Shown piece by piece: positions 34,132 to 42,985 of a stretch of DNA of 64,000 nt. Source of the stretch: Candidatus Melainabacteria bacterium (GTDB lineage: Bacteria; Cyanobacteriota; Vampirovibrionia; Obscuribacterales; Obscuribacteraceae); NCBI GenBank assembly GCA_027451745.1, contig DAIDIP010000014.1, positions 1 through 64,000 on the forward strand. Direction: 5' to 3'. The position numbers and the translations under genes are program-made. Under the pieces are notes generated by a model that saw only the letters and a list, made by a program, of their open reading frames with translations, did not search any database and was not told where the DNA came from. How positions within the stretch are numbered: position 1 is the stretch's first letter; every line of letters begins with the position of its first letter.

Positions 34132-35214
34132 TCAATAATTGGCTATTGTGGTGAGTGGTTGTGGGGGTGGTCCTGCTTGAACTTGTCCACCTGTGGTTGT
34201 TGTAATTTTGTTGGGGTTGATCATTGGTGTGCCATACAAGTCATTTGTTACTTGAGCACCGAGAAAATTCTTTTTGTGATTACCACGACTATTTTGATTC
34301 AAAGACCCAGTACCTGCTGTAGGTGCTAATGGCGCATATGTTGCAGCAAACGGGGAATCAAATGAAATTTGTGGAGGGAATTTGCTGCCAAGTTGTCCTT
34401 TGGCCATAGAACCTCTTACACCTAGACCATTATCAGTTGTAGTTGAACCTAATTTAGGTACCCATTGTTGGAAGGTCGATTGGCCATTATTGTTGCTAAA
34501 TTGAGCACGAAAACCAAAAGTTGTTCGTTTTAAGCCATAGTCAGCTACGCCTTGGCGGCTATTTCTTTGGTTTGAACCTTGCCCGGTTAAAAGATCAGGT
34601 AATTGACCATTTTGATCAACTTGGGTTAAGACCCCAGCACTTTCATAGTTTTGACCGGCACCTGCAGCAGATGATCCATTAGCAAAGCTTGGTGGTCTTA
34701 ACATACCAGGGTCTTGTCCAGGGGTGGAAGGAGAATGAGGAATAACACCACGTACTTGGGCATTGAATGCACCTGGTGGTAAAGCTGAAGCATTACTCAG
34801 TGGAAGAGATATCTGATTGCTTTGTTGATCTATTTGATTAGCTGGAATAACAGCTTGATTGGTTGGCTGACTAAATTGATTACCAGCTGATCCGTTTGTC
34901 CACGGTATTAAAGTTGGAGGAGTCAAAAGCATACCTGGATTAACAGGCATAGGCACAAAACCTGATCCTATAGGTGGTGGTGCGCCAGCAGCTGGTGGAA
35001 TATAGGGCAAGCTAAAACTTGCTCCTGGTACTAGTGGGGTTCGTAAAGTTGTGGTTCCAGTTCCTGCATACAGGCTATTGCCAAAAGAAAATCCAGGGGT
35101 GGAACCATTACCGGCAAAGGCTGGTTGGATTAAGACAATGATGCCAAACAATGGCAAAGACAGTGCTTGCGACACTGTTGTTTTTGCTTTTGTAATTTTC
35201 ATTGGATTAAGCAT
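34132..35214 (-). CDS. Exported Pro/Gly-rich protein (paralogue of the 33081 gene)
   Basis: 360 aa. Signal peptide with KITKAKTTVSQALSLPLFGIIV ending AFA-G; the ATG four codons in may be the true start. The mature N-terminus, TTTLRTPLVPGAS, followed by Pro-rich PPPIGSGFVP and SPSTPG motifs, repeats the plan of the next gene. The second half is Gly/Asn/Gln-rich with TTFGFRAQF and beta-like segments. It is the first gene of the five-gene exported-protein unit, 31 bp before its paralogue. No domain is recognised. Confidence 0.62.
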   Translation of the reverse strand: MLNPMKITKAKTTVSQALSLPLFGIIVLIQPAFAGNGSTPGFSFGNSLYAGTGTTTLRTPLVPGASFSLPYIPPAAGAPPPIGSGFVPMPVNPGMLLTPPTLIPWTNGSAGNQFSQPTNQAVIPANQIDQQSNQISLPLSNASALPPGAFNAQVRGVIPHSPSTPGQDPGMLRPPSFANGSSAAGAGQNYESAGVLTQVDQNGQLPDLLTGQGSNQRNSRQGVADYGLKRTTFGFRAQFSNNNGQSTFQQWVPKLGSTTTDNGLGVRGSMAKGQLGSKFPPQISFDSPFAATYAPLAPTAGTGSLNQNSRGNHKKNFLGAQVTNDLYGTPMINPNKITTTTGGQVQAGPPPQPLTTIANY

Positions 35215-35741
35215 TGTCTTATCCGTACATAAGGCTATTTGACCGATTTGGGTGGGCTTGCATTTATGTATATAACTTAGTCCTATGGCGTGCCTTTGTC
35301 TTGGGGGTTATTACGTATGACCCCCCGGTATTTCCCATTAAATCTTTGGTTGCTTGGTGTTTTGAGCTAATTTTGATCCTAAATTCTAGATATTGAGAAC
35401 AAAATTTTATTGGGCAATTATTTGTATGGAATATGTAATGACTATCGCCAGAACTTTGTAAGGCTCATTTTTTGGACCTTATAAAAGATTAATAAAGACT
35501 ATAAATTACTTTGTTTTTTGGTTTTTTGTTCTGTACTTCTTTTTGGCTAAAACTAGGCTATTGCTAAGAACCCCTGATCTGGGGCTAATTGTACCGTTAG
35601 CACCTCGGCTGGTATCACTTGCTCAATGACAAACTGGGTCAGTCATCTTGTCTCTTGTATATTACCTGTGGTGGCAAAAACAATTTGTAGAAATTCCTAT
35701 TTACCAGTATCATATCCGGTGAACTAGAAGAGGGAGGTCCT
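35215..35741. other. 527-bp divergent regulatory gap
   Basis: No convincing gene. It separates the minus-strand exported-protein unit from the plus-strand coiled-coil gene. Contents: a candidate minus-strand promoter (AAGACA at 35302-35297, 17 nt, TAAGTT at 35279-35274); a G/C-armed hairpin GGGGGTTAT/ATGACCCCC (35303-35325) directly upstream of it, perhaps an operator; a CCCCTGATCTGGGG hairpin near 35573; and AT-rich, T-rich sequence in between. No tRNA or riboswitch was recognised. Confidence 0.4.
35685..35713 (+). promoter_or_regulatory. Candidate sigma70 promoter of the coiled-coil gene
   Basis: TTGTAG (35685-35690), a 17-nt spacer, then TATCAT (35708-35713). Predicted start of transcription is near 35720, leaving a short leader with the GGGAGG ribosome site at 35732-35737. 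Confidence 0.4.
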
Positions 35742-36347
35742 GTGAGTACGCAACAGACAAGCATGATGGAACAACCAACTACACCGAAAGAATTGCATGA
35801 GCAATCTGTAGATATGAATGGTCTTGATGACATATTTAAATGGGCATCGGATATAGTGGCTGATGGACATGAAGATGGTCGGGTTAGGCTGGCAAGAGAA
35901 AAACGTGTACGTAAGCAAGTCTTGGAAGTTATACAAAAGTCAGGCGAAGACAAAGTATTAGCTGAGGCTAATCACGAAATCAATTACTTACAAAAAAGAG
36001 TTATTGCCCTCCTTACTAAATTACAAGAAACAATTGAAGAAAATTCTTTGCTAAAGCAAATTATGTTGACACAGCTCTATTCATTGCAGCAAATTCCAAT
36101 CATGGAGGCTGAATTAAGAGAGCTCAAATCAATCCAATGCGAAAAAGAATCGGCAGTTGATGAAAGACGCTACCTTATGGATGGTCTTACTAAGCTTAAA
36201 GTTGAAAGGGACTATTTAGAGGGAGTTCTTACTGCTGCTGAAACAGAGAATTATCGTCTAGCTAAAGTACTCAGAACCACTCGAGAAGAATTGACTGCTA
36301 GCCAAGCGAAAAAGTGGTGGCAGAATCTTTTACCCTGGTTGTCATAA
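35742..36347 (+). CDS. Coiled-coil protein of unknown function
   Basis: 201 aa from GTG 35742, with a GGGAGG ribosome site 4 nt upstream; ATG 35763 is an alternative. No signal or membrane span. From about residue 50 to 190 the sequence has continuous heptad patterns rich in Leu, Glu, Lys and Gln (for example VIALLTKLQETIEENSLLKQIM), so a long parallel coiled coil is likely. The end, KKWWQNLLPWLS, is aromatic and could be a membrane-surface anchor. It is a monocistronic gene with its own candidate promoter and terminator. Confidence 0.65.
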   Translation: MSTQQTSMMEQPTTPKELHEQSVDMNGLDDIFKWASDIVADGHEDGRVRLAREKRVRKQVLEVIQKSGEDKVLAEANHEINYLQKRVIALLTKLQETIEENSLLKQIMLTQLYSLQQIPIMEAELRELKSIQCEKESAVDERRYLMDGLTKLKVERDYLEGVLTAAETENYRLAKVLRTTREELTASQAKKWWQNLLPWLS

Positions 36348-36370
36348 AAAGCTGACAATTGTCAAATAGC

Positions 36371-36400
36371 AAGCGCTGAAGCAATCGCTTCGGCGCTTTT
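36371..36400 (+). terminator. Terminator of the coiled-coil gene
   Basis: AAGCGCTGAAGC (36371-36382) pairs with GCTTCGGCGCTT (36387-36398), one T-G pair, loop AATC, followed by TT. It overlaps the stop of the convergent rarA gene. A 12-bp palindrome TGACAATTGTCA lies just before it at 36353. Confidence 0.7.
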
Positions 36401-37697
36401 AGGATGTGTTGCTTGTGGTGCTTTGGCCGTTTTTCTTATTGGCTAATTTGCTTTCAAAGCCTCTACTTGTTGGCGAATAATATTTTTTATTTGCTAAACC
36501 TTCAGGTAGGCAAGACATATTTTCGGCTTTTCCAGATTCAAAATTATGTGCATATTGATAACCTTGGCTATAGCCTAAATCTTTCATGAGCTTTGTTGGT
36601 GCATTGCGCAAATATAAAGGAACAGGTTGGCTAATAGTGTTGAGGGCATCATCGGCGGCATTGTTGTATGCCACATAAACAGCATTGGATTTTGGGGCGC
36701 TGGCTAAATATACAACTGCTTGAGCCAAGGCAATTTTCCCTTCTGGCATACCTATGAGTTCAACAGTTTGCATGGCAGCAACTGCTTGAGGTAAGGCTTG
36801 AGGGACAGCCAAACCAACATCTTCTGAAGCGAAGCGAACAATACGTCTAGCTACATATAAAGGATCTTCGCCTGCTTCTAACATACGGGCGAGCCAATAC
36901 AAACTAGCATCAACATCTGAATTGCGCATCGATTTATGCAAAGCTGATATAAGGTTGTAGTGGTTTTCTCCAGTTTTGTCGTATTGCAAAACCATCTGCT
37001 GAATAGCATCTTTGATAATTTTGTCTGTTAGTTTGTTTTCTTTGGCTTTATCGGCCAAAAGAAAGGCTAGTTCGATGCTGTTTAAAGCAGTTCTAGCATC
37101 TCCACCAGAATAATTAGCAAATATTTGCAGATCCTCATTGGTAGCTTGAATAGTTTGTTTTAGTCCCCGATCTTTATCGTCAACTGCTTGCCGCATAATT
37201 GTTACGAGATTTTCAATGGTTAGCTGTTCAAGAACAAAAACTTTTAGCCTCGATAATAAAGCCGAATTGATTTCAAAAGATGGGTTTTCTGTTGTAGCTC
37301 CTATTAATATGATAGTGCCATTTTCTACATAGGGTAAGAAAGCATCCTGTTGAGCTCTATTGAAGCGATGAATTTCATCTACAAACAATATAGTTTGTTT
37401 ATTACTTAGTTTCATAAGTGCTTCAGCTTCAGCCATCACATTTTTGATTTCTTTTATTCCTGAAGTGACAGCAGAAAAAGAAATCCATTGACTATTTGTT
37501 TCAGTAGCAATAATTTTGGCTAAAGTTGTTTTTCCAACACCTGGCGGACCCCAAAGAATAAAAGAAAACGGACGTCCAGATTCAAGCATTTTACGCAAGA
37601 CCCCCTGGGCGCCAACTAACTTTTCTTGACCAATAAATTGATCAAAAGAAGTTGGACGCAGCCTATCAGCTAAAGGAGCCTTGCTTGGATTGTTCAT
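36399..37697 (-). CDS. rarA: Replication-associated recombination protein A (RarA/MgsA)
   Basis: 432 aa, the usual family length. AAA+ ATPase: Walker [11 protein letters not shown] (about 49-58), Walker [10 protein letters not shown] (about 107-115), sensor 1 [11 protein letters not shown], and the MgsA C-terminal tetramerisation domain with [17 protein letters not shown] and [12 protein letters not shown]. It acts on stalled replication forks with SSB. It follows uvrC and a small membrane-peptide frame on the same strand. Confidence 0.96.
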   Translation of the reverse strand: MNNPSKAPLADRLRPTSFDQFIGQEKLVGAQGVLRKMLESGRPFSFILWGPPGVGKTTLAKIIATETNSQWISFSAVTSGIKEIKNVMAEAEALMKLSNKQTILFVDEIHRFNRAQQDAFLPYVENGTIILIGATTENPSFEINSALLSRLKVFVLEQLTIENLVTIMRQAVDDKDRGLKQTIQATNEDLQIFANYSGGDARTALNSIELAFLLADKAKENKLTDKIIKDAIQQMVLQYDKTGENHYNLISALHKSMRNSDVDASLYWLARMLEAGEDPLYVARRIVRFASEDVGLAVPQALPQAVAAMQTVELIGMPEGKIALAQAVVYLASAPKSNAVYVAYNNAADDALNTISQPVPLYLRNAPTKLMKDLGYSQGYQYAHNFESGKAENMSCLPEGLANKKYYSPTSRGFESKLANKKNGQSTTSNTS

Positions 37698-37709
37698 TTT
37701 TATAAGTGT

Positions 37710-37808
37710 TTAACGTATAAACAAGAAGGACGGAATCATACCAATTATAAAAGCGATGAGCATAACCCATATAATGGCGCGATAATGTCTTTGAAAGAAG
37801 GAGATCAT
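37710..37808 (-). CDS. Possible 32-aa single-span membrane peptide
   Basis: ATG at 37808, stop at 37710, 12 bp upstream of rarA. The sequence starts MISFFQRHYR and is then almost wholly hydrophobic (AIIWVMLIAFIIGMIPSFLFI) with a final Arg. The ribosome binding site is weak. It fills the otherwise empty uvrC-rarA gap on the coding strand; it could be a true micropeptide or chance. Confidence 0.35.
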   Translation of the reverse strand: MISFFQRHYRAIIWVMLIAFIIGMIPSFLFIR

Positions 37809-37862
37809 TTTTTTGGGTATCCAAACTCTGAGTATTGATTATAACTTATTTTATTATTGCAT

Positions 37863-39737
37863 TTAGGATTCGTTGTTTTTGTGAATATGGTCTAAGAGTT
37901 GTTGAGCTAGCTTTGCCGAAAAACCTGGAATTTTTACTATTTCTTCAACTGAACTGTTTTCAAAGCCTTCATAAGAGCCAAAATGGTTGAGAAGAGCTTT
38001 CCGTCGAGCTTGTCCTATGCCTGGCAAATCATCAAAAGACGACTTTAAAGACCGTTTAGCTCGTTTTTTGCGATGGAAAGTAATGGCAAAACGATGAGCT
38101 TCATTTCTGGCCGCTTGCAATACATGCAAGGCCCTGCTTCGACGAGAAAGCAAAACGGGAGTTTTTTTATTAGGGAAATAAATTTCTTCCTGTTTTTTTG
38201 CTAGACCAATAATTGCTAAATTAGTAATGCCTAGCTCGGTTAATGCTTCTAAAGCAGCATTTAATTGACCACGTCCGCCGTCAATAATGACTAAATCTGC
38301 AAATTGCTTTTCTTCTTTTTGCAAACGTCCATAACGTCTACTAACAACTTCTTTCATGGATGCAAAATCATTAGCTGTGCCTTCTACAGCTTTAATTTTA
38401 AATAGACGATAATCGGACTTTTTTGGCAAACCATTTTCAAAAACAACCATGCTTGCTACATTGTCTGTGCCTTGAATATTGGAAATGTCAAAACATTCTA
38501 TGCGATGAGGCAAATGATCTAAAGCTAGTTCAGCTTTTAGCTCTTCTAAAATTTGTAATTGATGTGCATCAATATTTGAATTGTCAGGAATATACTTGCG
38601 CATCTCTTGTTCTAAGAAAGCTTCGGCATTGCGCTTCGCCATATTAATCAGTTTTTGTTTTTCGCCACGTTGTGGATAGCTTATGCGTACGGCAAAACTA
38701 GTGCGTTCACTTAAGATTTCTGCTAGAGCCTGTTCGTCCTCAATCTTCTCTTCAAGAAGTACTTCTCTAGGAATGGCTAAATCATCGCAATTGGTGTAAT
38801 ACTGATCAACAAAACTTTGCCAAGCTTCTGAAGCGCCTGTTTTGTCGGTTAAAGATATAGTTATAACTTCTGAGGAAATGAGCTTACCTTCTCTGATTTG
38901 CAGCCTACAAATAGAAATGAGTTTACTGTTGTGAGCGTGAGCCAATACATCTTGATTGACTTTTTCACTGGCAAAAAAGACTTGCTGCTTTTCGATCATA
39001 GTTGCCAGAGCTTTTAGTCGGTCTCTCACTTTGCCGGCTTGTTCAAAGTTTAAAGCTTGTGAGTGAGAGTCCATCTCTGCTTTTAATTGGGACACTACTT
39101 CGCTCTGATGTCCTGTCAAAAATAATTCAACTTGTTTGACTATTTTGTCATAAGCAATATCATCAATTAAATTTTGGCATGGACCCAAACAAAGACCGAG
39201 ATGATAATTCATGCAAGGTCTATCTTTAAATAAAGGTTTTTTTCTTTGGCGTAATGGAAATACTTTGCGCAATACTTTTACTGTATCCCACATGGCGCCA
39301 GAGGCTACATATGGTCCAAAAATTCTTGCTTTGGGATTAGCTTTGCGATATCTGGAAGGATCGCGGATCATAATGAGTCTTGGAAAAGGTGTGTCATATG
39401 TTATAGTCAGCCATGGGTAACGTCTGTCATCTTTGAGGGCTACGTTGTATCGGGGCATATGTTGTTTTATTAGAGTGGATTCTAATAATAAAGCCTCTTT
39501 ACCCCCTCTTGTGAGTATCCATTCAAAGGTTTGTACTTTTGGCATCATAACGGCTAATTTAGGCCGTTCCCGCCAGGCATTGTCGCTAAAATAAGATCGC
39601 ATTCTATTGCGCAAGCTTAAAGCTTTGCCAATATAAACAATTTGCCCATCTTTATTTTTGAAAATATAAACCCCTGGTGCCTCAGGTACACCAGAAAGCC
39701 GCTTCTTTAATTCAAGAATAATCGATGTTGTTTCCAT
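37863..39737 (-). CDS. uvrC: Excinuclease ABC subunit C (UvrC)
   Basis: 624 aa. N-terminal GIY-YIG nuclease (GVYIFKNKDGQIVYIGKA, about 22-40), Cys-containing DRPCMNYHLGLCLGPC segment, UVR helix (about 205-245), UvrC RNase-H-like nuclease domain with IECFDISNIQG and VIIDGGRGQLNAA, and C-terminal helix-hairpin-helix pair (LPGIGQARRKALLNHFGS). It makes the dual incisions in nucleotide excision repair. It starts 15 bp after radA and is probably co-transcribed with it. mfd, which brings UvrABC to stalled polymerase, is also in the window. Confidence 0.97.
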   Translation of the reverse strand: METTSIILELKKRLSGVPEAPGVYIFKNKDGQIVYIGKALSLRNRMRSYFSDNAWRERPKLAVMMPKVQTFEWILTRGGKEALLLESTLIKQHMPRYNVALKDDRRYPWLTITYDTPFPRLIMIRDPSRYRKANPKARIFGPYVASGAMWDTVKVLRKVFPLRQRKKPLFKDRPCMNYHLGLCLGPCQNLIDDIAYDKIVKQVELFLTGHQSEVVSQLKAEMDSHSQALNFEQAGKVRDRLKALATMIEKQQVFFASEKVNQDVLAHAHNSKLISICRLQIREGKLISSEVITISLTDKTGASEAWQSFVDQYYTNCDDLAIPREVLLEEKIEDEQALAEILSERTSFAVRISYPQRGEKQKLINMAKRNAEAFLEQEMRKYIPDNSNIDAHQLQILEELKAELALDHLPHRIECFDISNIQGTDNVASMVVFENGLPKKSDYRLFKIKAVEGTANDFASMKEVVSRRYGRLQKEEKQFADLVIIDGGRGQLNAALEALTELGITNLAIIGLAKKQEEIYFPNKKTPVLLSRRSRALHVLQAARNEAHRFAITFHRKKRAKRSLKSSFDDLPGIGQARRKALLNHFGSYEGFENSSVEEIVKIPGFSAKLAQQLLDHIHKNNES

Positions 39738-39752
39738 GACATCATGATAACA

Positions 39753-41243
39753 TCAGCTTTGATTTGGGACAGGAGACTTTGTTGAGCGCCTAGTGTTCTG
39801 TAAGTCTTTTTGCCAGTCGGGAATTATTAGATTAAAGGCCTCTTTGATGAATTCTACTTCGCTAATTTTGATTTTGTTAGCATTTTCTTTGCCGTTGGTA
39901 GAATTGGCTTTGCGACGAGTTTTTGGTGCTATTACTTGACGAAAGCCTAGTTTAGTTGCTTCTTTTATTATTTTTTCGGACTCGGAGACCTGTCTTATTT
40001 CGCCAGTTAAGCCTACTTCGCCAATGGTGACTAGATTAGCGGGTAGCGCTCGATCTAAAAGTGAGGTAGCTATGGCTAAGGCTACACCTAAGTCACCGGA
40101 GGGATGATTGAAGTCTAGTCCGCCTACTACATTTATATAAACGTCGCGAGTAGCTAAAGTTAGTCCGACTTTTTTTTCTAATACAGCAATTATTTGCAAT
40201 AAGCGACTGTAATCCCAGCCATTAGCTACTCTACGAGGATTTGAATACACACTTGTGCCAACTAATGCTTGCACTTCTAAAAACAATACTTGGTTGCCTT
40301 CACTATAGGCGATAATCGCTGTGCCTGGACTTAGTTCTTGTTCGCTACTTACTTTATCCATGTGGTCGGCAAGGAAAAATGCGCCGGCATGATTGATCTC
40401 ATTTAAACCAGCACCTTCCATAGAAAAAATTGCTATTTCATTTGTTGTGCCAAAGCGATTTTTGATAGCACGCAAAATTCTAAGTTGTTTTGCTTTGTCT
40501 CCTTCAAATTGCAAAACTACATCTACCATGTGTTCTAAAACTTTAGGTCCAGCAATTACACCTTCTTTGTTTATATGACCAACAATAATTACGGGTATAT
40601 TTGCTGCTCGAGCAATACTGATTATTTCTTCTGCTGTTTGGCGAACTTGACTGATAGAGCCAGGAGTTGAGGTGATGTCGGGATGATAAATAGTTTGGAT
40701 GCTATCAACAATTACTAAATTGGGTTTTTTTGTATTGATATGCTCACAAATAGTTAAAACATCTTGCTGGGTGTCGATGTACAAATTTTCGCCAACAATA
40801 CCCAGTCGAGATGCCCTCAAGCTTACTTGTGAGGCCGATTCTTCTGCACTTATATAAACGATCTCATGTTTTGTTTCCAGAGACTTAGCTACTTGTAGAA
40901 GTAAAGTAGACTTGCCTATGCCTGGTTCTCCAGCTAACAAAATGACTGAGCCTGGCACAATGCCTCCTCCTAAAACTTCGTCTAAAGAAGATATGCCTGT
41001 TGCAAGACGCTCGTAATTTTCTTTTTTTATTTCTTTTAGGGCGACAGGACTATCAAAACTGTTCACACCACCCTGTATACTACTACGTATGAGAGCGCGC
41101 TCATTGTTTTTGCTAGAGGATATATCGCGAATGACTTCTTCTGACATCGAGTTCCAGCTGCCACATTCAGTACAGCGTCCTAAAAATGCGGCTGCTTGAA
41201 AGCCACATTCCTGACATATCCATTTTGACTTTAGTTTTGCCAT
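39753..41243 (-). CDS. radA: DNA repair protein RadA
   Basis: 496 aa. N-terminal zinc finger with Cys10, 13, 24 and 27; RecA-like core with Walker A LAGEPGIGKST (about 105) and the RadA-specific KNRFG motif (about 258); C-terminal Lon-protease-like domain (GGLDFNHPSGDLGVALAIAT). RadA is a branch-migration helicase in recombination. It is the first gene of the radA-uvrC-rarA strand group and divergent from lgt (42-bp gap). Confidence 0.97.
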   Translation of the reverse strand: MAKLKSKWICQECGFQAAAFLGRCTECGSWNSMSEEVIRDISSSKNNERALIRSSIQGGVNSFDSPVALKEIKKENYERLATGISSLDEVLGGGIVPGSVILLAGEPGIGKSTLLLQVAKSLETKHEIVYISAEESASQVSLRASRLGIVGENLYIDTQQDVLTICEHINTKKPNLVIVDSIQTIYHPDITSTPGSISQVRQTAEEIISIARAANIPVIIVGHINKEGVIAGPKVLEHMVDVVLQFEGDKAKQLRILRAIKNRFGTTNEIAIFSMEGAGLNEINHAGAFFLADHMDKVSSEQELSPGTAIIAYSEGNQVLFLEVQALVGTSVYSNPRRVANGWDYSRLLQIIAVLEKKVGLTLATRDVYINVVGGLDFNHPSGDLGVALAIATSLLDRALPANLVTIGEVGLTGEIRQVSESEKIIKEATKLGFRQVIAPKTRRKANSTNGKENANKIKISEVEFIKEAFNLIIPDWQKDLQNTRRSTKSPVPNQS

Positions 41244-41285
41244 AATATCTTGATATTATCTGATAATTGGATTTAGAAAGCAAAG

Positions 41286-42089
41286 ATGACCTTTTATTCT
41301 CCTGGGCAAATATTTTTACATATAGGACCGATAAGTATTCGCTATTACGGTCTTATGTATCTACTTGCTTTTATTTTGGCAAGCTTTGTTATAAAGAAGC
41401 TAAGCTTACGCTATAAATTTGACCCAGACCTCCTTATTAATTGCGCATTAGTATGTTTTCTTAGTGGCATATTTGGTGCCAGGCTATATTTTGTTTTATT
41501 GAGCTGGCCATACTTTGCTAGTCATTTAACTGAAATTTTTGCTGTTTGGCAAGGAGGATTATCAATCCATGGCGGTCTTTTAGGAGCTCTATTAATCGGT
41601 ATTTGGTATGTTAAGAAAAAGAATTTGCCCATAATGCGAACAGCTGACATATTAGCTACGGTTGTGCCATTAGGACAAGCAATAGGACGCTGGGGCAACT
41701 TTTTTAATTGTGAACTCTTTGGTTTGCCAGTAGATGCAAGTTTTCTTTTTAAACAGTATATTCCTCCAAATTTGAGACCGCCGCAATTTGCCTCTTGTGA
41801 ATTTTTTCACCCCACATTCTTCTACGAATCGGTTTGGGACTTAGTTCTATTTTTAGGATTATATTTTCTGATTTTGCCTAAATTTAATCGAATTCCCGGT
41901 GTAACGCTGTTTGTATATATGATTGGTTATTCATTAGGTAGAATTTTAATTGAACCAATTAGGCTTGATAGCATCATGTTTGGAGCAACAAAAATCCCGT
42001 TAGTTGCTAGTTGGATATTTTTATTACTATCGTTAGTTGCAATGGCAATTGTATATTTAAGAGATAAGAAAAGTGCTAACAGCAAATAA
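41286..42089 (+). CDS. lgt: Prolipoprotein diacylglyceryl transferase
   Basis: 267 aa with 7 membrane spans. The signature GRWGNFFNCELFG (about 136-148), an N-terminal RYYGLMYL and GGLSIHGGLLGA, and the C-terminal GRILIEPIRLDS are all present. It transfers a diacylglyceryl group from phosphatidylglycerol to the lipobox Cys of prolipoproteins, such as the foldase at 62410. The ribosome site is weak. Confidence 0.97.
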   Translation: MTFYSPGQIFLHIGPISIRYYGLMYLLAFILASFVIKKLSLRYKFDPDLLINCALVCFLSGIFGARLYFVLLSWPYFASHLTEIFAVWQGGLSIHGGLLGALLIGIWYVKKKNLPIMRTADILATVVPLGQAIGRWGNFFNCELFGLPVDASFLFKQYIPPNLRPPQFASCEFFHPTFFYESVWDLVLFLGLYFLILPKFNRIPGVTLFVYMIGYSLGRILIEPIRLDSIMFGATKIPLVASWIFLLLSLVAMAIVYLRDKKSANSK

Positions 42090-42185
42090 GAGTGAGAGTA
42101 AAGACCATGAAAATTTGCCTGAGCATTGTTTCGTAGCTATACTTAACCGAATTGGGTAAAACTGACTGTCAGTTCGAGGATGATT

Positions 42186-42962
42186 ATGAATACTGTTGTA
42201 TCAAAGTTGAGTGTACGGGCAGCACTTAGTGGTTCTATTTCATTTTTGGCAGACTTTCTCAAACAACATTGGCTAATTGTAGTCTTGTATGTGGTTGTTG
42301 CTTCAGCAGGCGGATTTGTACTTAAAGACACAGATTATCTTTGGGAGTTGCCTGGAGAGAAGCTTGCTCAATTATCATTGCTTAGTATTGTGAGTGCTTT
42401 CCTGGCATTCCTGATGCCCTATTACGGTATCAGCATGGCTGTAGGCAAGCTTGATCCAACGGCAAAAGCTTTTAGTAAAGGGTTATGGAAGTCCCTATGG
42501 CAATTGTTTTGCGTAAGTCTTTTGATGGCAATTATTGGTACCCCGCTTTTGATTCTGTTTCTTATTCCCGGTATTTGGTGGTTTATAAAATCTAGTGTTT
42601 CATGCGTAAATCTGTTGAGTACAGATGACGGACCAATAGCTAGCATTAAGAAAAGCCATGAATTGATGAACAATAGATTTTGGCAATGTTTTGGATTCCT
42701 CTTTTTAACTGGACTGATAGTTTTTATCGTCAATATGATAATTACCGGTTCAGTTGGTTTGTGTTTATTTGTGGGTGGATTATTGCACTCAGCTTTTGAT
42801 GCAGACACAGGTATAAACAAAATAGCAAATGTATTCCGTACTATAGGTGCTGTAATTTCTATATTTACGGCAATTATTTTTTATTACATTCAAGCATGGC
42901 TTTATGTGTATTTAAAGAATAATCCTATCGGGCAAAATATCTCGATTGATACTTCTGCCTAA
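42186..42962 (+). CDS. Polytopic membrane protein of unknown function
   Basis: 258 aa from ATG 42186, chosen over ATG 42180 because GAGG (42176-42179) is 6 nt upstream. Five to six hydrophobic segments. Segments around residues 115-135 (LLILFLIPGIWWFIKSSV) with following D-G-P-IASIKKSHEL resemble DUF975/YciC-like membrane proteins, in which a W-x-S-x-L/M motif recurs. No catalytic motif is seen. It is monocistronic, convergent with the large TPR gene. Confidence 0.6.
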   Translation: MNTVVSKLSVRAALSGSISFLADFLKQHWLIVVLYVVVASAGGFVLKDTDYLWELPGEKLAQLSLLSIVSAFLAFLMPYYGISMAVGKLDPTAKAFSKGLWKSLWQLFCVSLLMAIIGTPLLILFLIPGIWWFIKSSVSCVNLLSTDDGPIASIKKSHELMNNRFWQCFGFLFLTGLIVFIVNMIITGSVGLCLFVGGLLHSAFDADTGINKIANVFRTIGAVISIFTAIIFYYIQAWLYVYLKNNPIGQNISIDTSA

Positions 42963-42985
42963 GAAGAATGTTGCTGAGCAAGATA

